Shown: piece after piece, positions 54,264 to 64,000 of the stretch
Layout of the letters: each line of letters opens with the position of its first letter
How positions within the stretch are numbered: the stretch's first letter is position 1
Source: Trematomus loennbergii
Lineage: Eukaryota; Chordata; Actinopteri; Perciformes; Nototheniidae
Assembly: GCA_012861695.1 (NCBI GenBank)
Contig: JAAOOA010000116.1
Location: forward strand, 25,700,970 to 25,764,969
Direction: 5' to 3'
Length of the DNA: 64,000 nucleotides
Position numbers and translations under genes: made by a program
Notes under the pieces: generated by a model
The model's database searches: none
Seen by the model: only the letters and a program-made list of their open reading frames with translations
Told to the model about the DNA's origin: nothing

Positions 54264-55042
54264 TGTTGTAGCAAACACCGTGGTGGTGGCTTAAAGCCAC
54301 CTCCGCTACGCGCCGTTCGTTAGATGAGCCTGGTTAGATTTAATAAAAGAAGGAGTTCAAAACACCGGAATAAAGGTTATAACAAATATCTGATTTTACT
54401 GGTAAAAAACACTTATACAAGTTTACAGAGTACTCTGGACTTCCAGTTCTACTGCCGTGCAATACAGGTATCGGGACCGGCCAGTCAGAAACAGGAAGCA
54501 TTTTGCATGAAAAACAACAGTATTCATAGACATATTTTGGGGCGGAGATGTGTTGACTCTTCCGTCCCATTTTACTCCGAAGCGAATCAGAGAGTCCGTG
54601 GGGAGGAGCTGTGTGAGCTGCTCACTCCCCCAGGTGTTTTACTGGTTGGATTCACTTCTGGTCGGGTCCAATACAGCGAATCAGAGTTCTGGGAAAAAAG
54701 TATGTTTTCTTCTGAGATCTTTGGAAGTACACAAGGACAGAGTCAATCTTTATCTCTGCACCTGTATTCACTCCTTTACTTTCCCAAGGAATATTTCACA
54801 CAAGCTATTCTTTCCCAGACCACATTGTACACAGATATATTGATGCCCAGAAAGGACCTTGAAAAGAATATGTGTGTGTGCTGGTGGGAGGAGGTGTAGT
54901 GTGTGTAGCAGGATATCTGGGTCAGTGAGTGTAAGTGAGGATTACTTAAAAACAGTTCAAACAATACATGTTCACTAAAATACAGTTCAAAATAATACCA
55001 TGTTTACTTCAATACAGTTTAGAACCATATCTGTTTACTTTA
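54264..55042 (-). mobile_element. Solo LTR of a retrovirus related to the provirus (779 bp)
   Basis: It aligns along its length with the proviral LTR but is clearly diverged: shared text includes GCGCCGTTCGTT, AACACCGGAAT, GAGTACTCTGGACTTC and TTTTGGGGCGGAGAT. GGAT flanks both sides (54260-54263 and 55043-55046), a 4-bp duplication like that of the provirus. The left end is TGTTG; the right end is TA where CA is expected, a single change. It lacks the internal repeat of about 62 bp. Confidence 0.88.
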
Positions 55043-55321
55043 GGATGTAAAAAAAGGAGAAATAATCTTAAACAAAACAAGTGTCGCAATATAGGGAAAC
55101 AAACTGTGACAAAAACATATCAATTAGATCAGAATCAGAATATATTTACATTGTTACAGCAGAAAAGAGCCAAAGACAGCCTAATGTTACTTAAAGTATG
55201 CATAAAAAAAGTATTAAAGATTAAAAACCAGAAATTATAATAAAGTTACACATTTTACAAAATACACATCCTGTAACAGTTTGGAGGATTTAGCAGCCTG
55301 GTATATTACACAGTTTTAGCG

Positions 55322-55324
55322 GCA

Positions 55325-55365
<41 letters not shown>

Positions 55366-55382
55366 AATATATATAAATATAT

Positions 55383-55431
<49 letters not shown>

Positions 55432-55602
55432 TAAATATATTATATATACACACATATATATATATATATACACACACATATATATATATATATATACACA
55501 CATATATATATATACACACACATATATATATATACACGTGTATGTATATATATATACGTATATATATATACACGTGTATAATATATATAATATATACACA
55601 CA
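55322..55602. repeat. TA/CA compound microsatellite
   Basis: About 280 bp of TATATA with interspersed AAATA and ACACAC units. The Tyr/Ile open frames over it are meaningless. Confidence 0.95.
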
Positions 55603-56374
55603 TGGTTGGTATTTAACAACAAGGGGTGTTATAGTCTGTGTTGTAGTGTGTGATATTGGTATTTATGGGAACATTTTACACCTTCCTTCAAGTATTATAC
55701 GTTTTAGTTACTTGTTGGGTACTTAACATGAATAATCACAGTTACTATTCTTTTACTCCATCACATTTCAAAGAGAAATAGGCTATTGTTATTGTTAACT
55801 CCACCACAGTAATCCATCATCAGCTTTACTTTTTAGATAAAGATTTAAATCACAATTGATCATAACTCAAAATACATATATTTGTATATATTACCAAATG
55901 GTTTCATGTAGGCTACAACCCACACAAGTATCATGCTAAATTAAGCTCTGTTGCTTGGATATCACTAGATCCTGTTACATCAGCGTAATATAAAAGTAGC
56001 CTACATAACGACTGATGTGTAAATTAGCATAATTACTAGCTAGCCGCTAGCTGCTAACTGCCACGGCTGCCTCGTTAATATCAAATCCATCATAATAACA
56101 ACCCATTACCATGCTGTCATGACGCGCGGTGCTGTTACGTGCTTCTTCTTCTTCTTCTTCTTCTCTTGAAATTGACGTGCTTGATGTGAACGAGCATTTT
56201 GGGGAGCGTGGTTAAAGTTGCGCACATACGGGTACTCCTCAGGCATGACGGGTAATCTGTGACGTTTCGCTCTCTCAAAAGTTGGGCCATTTTATCATCA
56301 TGCGCCAATGAGCAACTCTCATAGGAATGAATGAGGCCCCGCCTCCCACGCTGTATCCAGTTCTTATTATTAGG

Positions 56375-57320
<946 letters not shown>

Positions 57321-57363
57321 ACAAGCTTATAGCTTGACTCACATTCAGAGTTCTCTTCATCAT

Positions 57364-59583
57364 CAGTGTTGGGCAAGTTACTTCCAAAATGTAATATTAC
57401 ATATTACTGTCTTTTTAAAGTAATAAGTTACATTACAATATTACTGTCTCTGATTTCAGTAATGAGTTACACTACTTTTTAGTTACTTTCACCAAAATAA
57501 CCGCAAAAGAATGGCTAGGTATTTTAAATGCTAAAATGTAGTTTAGTGCAGCTCATTATACATCCAGTGACGGGCAATGTGGTATACGGTAGCATAACAA
57601 CTGTGTAGGCCATTGAGGCTACTAACAACTTTTATTACACGGCTTAGTTGAATACTCAATTCTGATTGTAAATTCTTAACATGTGACATGTTGTTAATAC
57701 AGTAGTACAGACCACTGTCAAGGACTATAATCAGGGTGCACATAACTGGTACGCAGGTACGCATGCGTGGCAACAATCTGAAATGCGCACCGTCACTTGT
57801 GTCACAAAGCGCATTTGCGTACCGACGTACTTGTGAAGCTTTTCCAGAAGGCGGTTAGATCACCGGACGACAGAGTCGGTCTCTGTGTGCACAGACAGGG
57901 TTGCTGTTAACGTCGGTCTGTACAGAAACAGCTGATCACAACGGTCACACGCTCCGCGGTCACGAAGCTGATTATGGCATGTGTTATGTTTGAAACCAAG
58001 CAAGTGAGAACATTTCAAGTGTGTTAAAAGTGCAATCCTGAAATATTTCATCCAGTCCAAAGTGGACTATGGCAAGGAAAAGCACAAAAGCTTAAAAACT
58101 GTACTGATAAAACAAATGAGAAATATTGTAAACCAAGGCAAATATTATTTGAACCAGCTCATGGTTTGAAATGGCAAACATTGAAAAGCAAAATTATTAT
58201 TAAAACCATGTACTACATCATCACCTTGGTCCCATAATATACTCTGGGAAGATAATATTTACTGTGCTTGAAAACTGGTATCACATCATCATGTGAGGTT
58301 GACTTTGTGACCTGGAGAACATTTCAGCTGCAACATTAGCTGTTGATAAGCTTGGGATATGAGATATTTTTGTAGCCATTCGTGGTGAAGGCATCTGTGC
58401 TATTATATGCATTATTTTTGACCCAACATTTCTACAGGCATGGCAGAATATGGCACTATTTTACATGAATATTCTAGCCATTGTCTATTATGTCACGAGC
58501 TGCAAAATGACCGCCTTACCGCACTGTAACGTGATGTCCCCATCTGACCTGTTGCTATTGTCTGCAGTAGATGCAGTGTTGCTGGCGTTAGTGATGGTTG
58601 CTTTAACCATTTTCGTATACATGATTATCTACAGATGTGTTAGCACTATGGAAATGATGCACGTGCAGCGGAGCAGGTCACGCGCACCTGACACAATTTG
58701 TTGTTTGTATTTTTCGCTCCGTTCTCTTTTTTGAACACCCCCGAAGATCCCGACGCGAAGCCTGAAGGGTAAACACCAGGTTTACTAATCTACCCGCACA
58801 ATTTTTCTCTGGTGTCGGAATGTCTCGCGATGTTGGTACATTCTTAAAAAACAAAACACCATTTCATTTCGGTTAAAATGTGTTGTAACTGCGTTACTGA
58901 GAAATGTAACGGGTAATATATTACCCATATTTCATTATTAATGAGTTACATTACTTCGTTACAGCAAAAAGTAATATATTACTGTAACGGACCGTCCACA
59001 CAGCAGCGTTAAAAAATCTTGGAGGTGGGCGTATCTGAAGCTTGAGGATTTTTCGAGCAAGGCACGAACAACCAATCACATGAATCTCCCGCCCGCGACA
59101 TACGAAGCAAAAAAGCCCGAAGTAAACTGGATATAAACTCCCAAACAGGCGAAAACCTACCACTGCCTCTGCCACCTCCCTCCATGCCTGGCTCCTCCGG
59201 TTTATATCCCGGTAGGTGATTGATTCCCTACCGCTAATTTCTCCTCCATTTTTTGGAATATGAGGAAATGACCTGCGGTATGTCTCTCCCAGCATACATG
59301 CGGTTTGATGGTTAGCGCTTGAACTGTCAGATTTGCGTACACGGGATTTGATTGGCTGACGCTTCCACCTCAGCCTCAAAAGTTGAACATTGCTCAACTT
59401 TGAATCCTGAAAATCCTGAAAATCTCCGCTCGCCTGTCCACAATGCAGTTCGGCGAAAAGTGAGGGAAAGTGACGTCACCCCATTCAAAGTGAATGGGCA
59501 AAAGCGTTTCAAGATTTTTTTAACGCTGCTGTGTGGACGGTCCGTAACTCCGTTACTTTTGTAACGCGTTACACCCAACACTG
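57364..59583. mobile_element. hAT element, 2220 bp, with perfect 8-bp target duplication
   Basis: The ends are CAGTGTTGGG and CCCAACACTG. TTCATCAT flanks both sides exactly (57356-57363 and 59584-59591). Subterminal GTTACT/GTAACGCGTTAC motifs recur. It holds no transposase frame. A PIF-type MITE is nested at 58988-59544. Confidence 0.93.
58988..59544. mobile_element. PIF-type MITE (557 bp) nested in the hAT element, with MADF fragment
   Basis: The ends are CGGACCGTCCACACAGCAGC and its complement, continuing about 30 bp with few differences. TAA flanks both sides (58985-58987 and 59545-59547), as for PIF/Harbinger. On the minus strand TYRDINRRSQAWREVAEAV (near 59210-59150) is part of a MADF-type DNA-binding domain, which links it to an autonomous element with such a gene. 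Confidence 0.88.
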
Positions 59584-59667
59584 TTCATCATAGTTGAATC
59601 TTCAAAACTCTAAATCTATCTAACTATATCTAAATTATCAATGTTTGTCTGTCACTTTACTTCAATC

Positions 59668-59790
59668 GCCGTCTCTCTTCGGTTCCCGCCGTCCCTCTTC
59701 GTCTCCCGCCGCCTGTCTTCGTATATCTTCGTCTCTCTCCATTTCCCGCCGTCTCTCTTCGGTTCCCGCCGTCCCTCTTTGTCCCTCTTC
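59668..59790. repeat. Pyrimidine-rich minisatellite
   Basis: CGCCGTCTCTCTTCGGTTCC with CGCCGTCCCTCTT occurs twice, 81 bp apart, with shorter variants between. Confidence 0.75.
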
Positions 59791-60278
59791 TCTCTTTTCG
59801 TCTCGCTTCGTATCACTCCGTTTACCTGATTACCTCACCCCTCCCTGGTAAATACATCCTGTTAAGCAGGATCTACAGTTTCCAGTATTTTCCGTTTCGT
59901 AAAATAATAAAATACGGCGAAGATATTAAAATATGTGCTTCCATTTTTCATACTTTTGAAATATATTTGTATTAACTTATATCATCGTATCTCCGTGTTT
60001 TACTAGGTCTTTTTGCATGAAACAAAGACTGGCATATAGTTTATATATATATATAGACCCACCAAACATCTTAGACTCATTTTAAAACCAATAGCTCTTG
60101 ACTCTGACGGGAACCCCAGGACCTACAGGGCTCCCCCAACCCACTAGTGGACCGGGCCCCACTAGTGGACCGGGCCTCCCCCCTCCAGTACCTGTCGTTC
60201 TAGTAAATGGTGGTTCTGACTGTCCCCCCGTAACCTCACTTGCCCACCCTACCCAGGAAGAGTAAACAGTTATGGGTA

Positions 60279-60800
60279 CGGCCCCTACACACGGCGGCGT
60301 GCGGTGACTCTCAACGCTTCTGCCCATTCACTTGAATGGGGTGACGTCACGATTCGCCGAACTGCATTCTGGGAGCAAAGCGTAGCTTTTCTCGCGGTGC
60401 TCGCTGCAAAAGTAGAGCAATGTTCTACTTTTGAAGCTGAGGCGGAGGCGGCAGCCAATCAAATCCCGCGTATGCAAATCTGACAGTTCAAGCGCAAGCC
60501 AATCAAACCGCGTGTATGTTGGGAGAGCCAGACCGCAGTTCATTTCCCATATTTGCAAAAATGGAGGAGAAAATTATAGTGGCGGTAGGGAATCACCCGG
60601 TACTATATGACCAGTCCCTCTTCACATACAGAGATACAACCGGAGGAGCCAGGCATGGAGGGAGGTGGCAGAAACAGTGGGTGAAACTGGTAGGTTTTCG
60701 CCTGTTTGGGGAGTTTATATCCAGTGTACTTCGTTTGAATGGACAGCTAGCAAGCATAGACAGTATATTTAGCCAGCATGGATGTAGCATGAATGTTGCA
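60279..60800 (+). mobile_element. PIF-type element, third family member, right end missing
   Basis: It starts CGGCCCCTACACACGGCGGC and shares CATTCACTTGAATGGGGTGA and ACTGCATTCTGGGAG-like text with the copies at 33238 and 58988. It continues into the MADF-coding fragment and fades out near 60800. I found no right inverted end. Confidence 0.65.
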
Positions 60801-60803
60801 TAA
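60561..60803 (+). pseudogene. MADF-domain protein fragment
   Basis: From the Met at 60561 the frame reads MEEKIIVAVGNHPVLYDQSL, then FTYRDTT, the first helix and turn of a MADF (Adf-1-type Myb/SANT-like) domain, in which short hydrophobic residues and YD are conserved. It then passes through a likely 1-base shift (GARHGGRWQKQ where AWREV-type text is expected) into non-domain sequence. PIF/Harbinger elements often encode such a protein to bind their ends. This copy is truncated. Confidence 0.65.
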
Positions 60804-60999
60804 AATAGCACCATAGACATTAATGTCATACATGTTCATCAGTAGTATTACCAATCCCGCTTCAATCTCATTCGTATGCATAAAAAAGTGACAGGTCACA
60901 CCTTCTAAGTCCCGCCCCTAATTATGTTAATGAGACCCCTTTGATATGCTAATGAGCCCCTTTGTTCGAGGTGTTATCACATACAGGTGTTACATCCTC

Positions 61000-61160
61000 T
61001 CAGGTAGCCCCCACCCTTCTCAGCCCCCACCCCGCTCAGCCCCACCCTCTCAACCCACCCCTCCTCCCCCCTTACAGCAGGTTTCACATCCGCCCTCGCC
61101 CCCACCCCCCTCAGCCACCCCTCACCCCCTCCTCCTCATCCCCCTCCTGTCCGGTCAGCA
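61000..61160. repeat. C-rich low-complexity stretch
   Basis: CCCCACCC and CTCAGCCCC units recur irregularly. The Pro-rich open frames over it are not supported as genes. Confidence 0.85.
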
Positions 61161-61171
61161 GGGCCGTTACA

Positions 61172-61560
61172 GTTTAAATCTTACGGACAAAATTAGATAT
61201 GATTCGATATTAAACAAACTAATTATAGTAGATTAATTAACTATTCAAACGTGTACAGTAATTTACAATAACACGGGAATAATAAAACGGGGGCGCTCTC
61301 CCTCCTCTCATGACAACACGCCAGTATCATGCAGCTCGTGGGTCCAATAATGAGTGACTCGACAGTAAAACTAAAACATATCTATAACTAGTTTAGGTAG
61401 TTTGAGAGGTAATTAAAATAGCTACGTGTGATATCTGAAGAGTGTGTTTTGTTCCGCTCAACGCATGCAGAGATGCATGTCGAATAGTCCGCAGCACCGG
61501 GTCTCCCCCGTCAGCAGCAGCACAGGGTCTCCCCCGTCAACAAGTGCCAGTTAAAGGTCT
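61172..61560. repeat. Noncoding repeat family X, copy 3
   Basis: It carries CAGTTTAAATCTTACGGACA, the segment TGATTCGATATTAAAC and the core GTTTAGGTAGTTTGAGAGGT. It is directly followed by copy 4. Confidence 0.8.
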
Positions 61561-61934
61561 TCTATGTTATTTAATGAGCTTTGAAACAAACTGATATGAT
61601 TCGATATTAAACCAACTAATTATAGTAGATTAATTAACTATTCAAAACGTGTACAGTAATTTACAATAACACGGGAATAATAAACGGACTGTTCTCCCCT
61701 CTCCTGACAACACGCCAGTATCATGCAGCTCGCGGGTCCAATAAATGAGTGACCCGACAGTAAAACTAAAACATATCTATAACTAGTTTAGGTAGTTTGA
61801 GAGGTAATTAAAATAGCTACGTGTGTGTTTTGTTCCGCTCACCAGCTGTAGGGAACATGCAGAGCTACGTGTCGACTCGTCAGCAACAGCGGGTCTCTCC
61901 CGTCAGATTAGACTTTACTAGCGTTTATGTCCGT
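61561..61934. repeat. Noncoding repeat family X, copy 4 (tandem with copy 3)
   Basis: It repeats TGATTCGATATTAAACCAAC, ACAACACGCCAGTATCATGC and the core about 400 bp after copy 3, with a few small differences. It ends with AGATTAGACTTTACTAGCGT, also found in copy 2. Confidence 0.8.
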
Positions 61935-63309
61935 GCGCAATCAACCCATACAGGACATCTTTTGTCTGTCACACACTATTCTTGTATGTCACATAAGTGA
62001 TGCAACTTTAGATACACTTTTGAAGTAAGCACCACTCTACAACTGGTAGAAAGTTAAGTACTTTGTATGGAATTGGGTTTTCTTTAGAGCTGTTTTCAGT
62101 GAGACAATGCAGTTTCTGATCATTTTAAGTTTCAAGTTTCAAGGATTTATGGCATATGCCCATTAGCTACAGTGTAGATATGTCAATGAAAAACATAGGT
62201 CACAGGCTCCTCCAACAGTGCACATAAAACAGATAAAATACTGCAATTTGTGCGTAATTCTCTCACAAAGGAACTGTAAGATACACGTTTATGTATGGAA
62301 AACTATATAACTTGGTAAAATATTCATTCATTTGTAATGAATTGAGTTTTCTTCAAGAATCAAACTCTAAATGGAGAGTTTGTGATTTTAACACTGTTTC
62401 GATGAAACAATGCAGTTTTGATAACTTGACTTGACTAACATTACTTTTTTTAAATATATGTTTTTAGATGCTTTACTTTTGATTTCTTTCATATTATTTT
62501 AACACAACATTACTTTTTTCATATTTTTCAACATACTGTGATATATATTTTTTTTCTCTCCATTATATTTTTGAATATACAGTGATTTGTATCAAAATAC
62601 AACATGCAACTATTACATTATACAATATTATGGCTTTTTGCGATATTTTCAACACAATATACTTTTTTTTTTGTAGGGCTTCAGGATATTGGGCATGTCA
62701 TGCCGGTGTCATCTTTCCTGAAACTGACGTGCTGCCCGTTTTACAAACAAGTTATCTTTCTGCTTCTTCACCCTCTGAATTTTCCTCCCCCGTCCCTCTT
62801 CCTTCAGCCATCACAACAGCAATCAAGTCAGATCTGTGAAATTAAACACCTCTTCCCAAAGCGTGACTTCCCTATTGAGGGAGTGGGGCAGTGGGGCCTA
62901 ACCCGATTTGGCCAAATATACTAACATGCAGAACATATGGTATGTTTGAAAAAAGACTAACCATCTATCCAGTTCAAGCTGTCTTTAAGATGTGACATTG
63001 CGCTCTGACTTTTTCCCCGTAAAATCGTGACAAACTATTACTTATTAAATTTGACCTCATGCTGCTTGGTTGAAAATGATAGATGAGCATTTACCAACAG
63101 ATCAACGCGCAATCAACCCATACAGGAGATCTCTTTCTACACATTATGTGTTATCACTATAATATCATGTCATTATTTAATGTTTTGTTTGTGTGTGTGT
63201 GTACAACGAAGTCTCTTTGAGAGGAAAATTATAATTTAAAGATCTTAATACCCCCTTATTGTTTAATTACTTCACACAACTATTAAAGAATCCCTATATG
63301 AAGTTACAT
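61935..63309. other. AT-rich noncoding stretch
   Basis: GCAATCAACCCATACAGGA occurs at 61937-61955 and again at 63109-63127. Between them I see no element with clear ends. An open frame at 62604-62924 has no recognisable domain and I do not call it. Confidence 0.4.
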
Positions 63310-63505
63310 GAGGCTACATTTACTGGTGTGCTTCCCTAGATGATGTAAATAGTCTAAGTGTCATGTTAGGGGGGCATTACGGACCTCAGGAGTCCGCCCT
63401 TGGAGGCTTGGAGAGCGGATAAAGAGAGGTGTATTTACTGGTGTTGAGCCCTGGATGATGTAAATAGTCCAAGTGCCATGGAACTCAGGAGTCCGCCCTT
63501 TGAGG
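63310..63505. repeat. Two-copy tandem repeat of about 115 bp
   Basis: TTTACTGGTGT, GATGATGTAAATAGTC and CTCAGGAGTCCGCCCTT recur at a step of about 115 bp. Confidence 0.85.
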
Positions 63506-63779
63506 CGTTGTTAACATTAATGTGGGCTTGAGGGTCTCAGGGAGCGTGGACAAAGTGACTTGTCTCTGTATTTGAGGATTCTCAGTGCAGGTGTTACCGT
63601 TTAACTGGTGACACCGGGGAACTCGTGACGTTCTATAACGGCAGGAATGTGTCAGGGGCGTGTACTTTGAGGAGCCACGGATAACCAGGAAATACACATT
63701 TCGATCGCTTCTTCTGTTGTTTACATTTATCTTTTGGTATATTTGGCTCCATATGAAAACTTTGATGCACATTCAGTAT

Positions 63780-64000
63780 GGAATGCCATTTAAGCCAAAA
63801 TTAAATAAATACATAAATAATTAAATAAATACATATATATAATTATGCCTATGAAATACATTCTGAAATAAATAAATGTGGCAATAAATATGTATACATG
63901 TACATTTAAATACACATTTATTTATTTCATGGGACTTTTATTTCATAATGACACATTTATTTATTTCAAGAGACTGTTATTTCATAATGACACATTTATT
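63780..64000. repeat. AT-rich tandem array running off the window end
   Basis: AAATAAATACAT units come first. Then ACACATTTATTTATTTCA with a TTTATTTCATAATG tail repeats at a step of about 54 bp (63910, 63951, 63990) and is cut by the window edge. Confidence 0.7.

Noticed and set aside
55306..55622. Tyr/Ile-rich open frames
   Set aside because: They are translations of a TA/CA microsatellite.
59641..59851. Ser/Phe-rich frames
   Set aside because: They follow a pyrimidine-rich minisatellite rather than coding sequence.
60946..61236. Pro-rich frame
   Set aside because: Low-complexity C-rich DNA with no start context or domain.
62604..62924. 106-residue frame with hydrophobic start
   Set aside because: AT-rich surroundings, no recognisable motif and no supporting splice sites or neighbours.

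Overview
The window is teleost fish genomic DNA and consists almost wholly of transposable elements. Signs of a bony fish are tRNA-derived SINEs, CR1/L2-type LINE tails, several PIF/Harbinger, hAT and TTAA-flanked DNA transposons, long TG and TA microsatellites, and a class I (gamma/epsilon-like) endogenous retrovirus. I see no coding region that I would call a host gene, no rRNA or stand-alone tRNA gene, and no CRISPR array. The species cannot be fixed from this sequence.

Layout. 1-9.8 kb: a hAT transposase scrap, a LINE tail, an element starting AGGGCCCGAGCAC that is split by a two-gene PIF/Harbinger relic (2402-6290, with two SINEs in opposite orientation), a four-copy tandem array, and a CpG-rich stretch. 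10-17.9 kb: a partial tandem duplication. The first unit took a 1.9 kb fold-back element with about 770 bp arms. The second took a CR1/L2-like LINE on the minus strand, which was itself split by a hAT-like element.

17,957-30,722: a complete provirus on the minus strand (12.8 kb, 4-bp target duplication CGTT) with LTRs, a tRNA-Trp-like primer binding site, gag, pro, pol, env and a polypurine tract. Its reading frames are broken in several places. The two LTRs show no base substitution that I can find, only nine small gaps, all in the same copy. The insertion is therefore young, and some of the frame breaks may be consensus errors. Between protease and reverse transcriptase lies a linker with two H-x-[T/S]-L motifs, as in 2H phosphoesterases. 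This is the most interesting coding feature here.

31-41.5 kb: a hAT transposase relic, a PIF-type MITE, a piggyBac N-terminal relic, more MITEs, and a PIF/Harbinger transposase gene with a Myb-like partner gene lying tail to tail. The transposase gene is cut in frame by a 1282-bp hAT element with a perfect 8-bp target duplication. 41.5-52.3 kb: a TIR-bounded repeat, two members of a TTAA-flanked family (894 and 2849 bp; the larger holds a 282-bp solo LTR and a long-period tandem array), and a broken Myb/SANT-like gene. 54-55 kb: a solo LTR distantly related to the provirus. 55-64 kb: microsatellites, a 2220-bp hAT element with a nested MITE, a MADF-domain fragment, and duplicated copies of a noncoding repeat called family X here.

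The genes do not form a host pathway. They serve the transposition of their own elements, and the nesting gives a relative order of insertion: Harbinger before hAT at 39.9 kb, hAT before MITE at 59 kb, and LINE before hAT at 14.7 kb.
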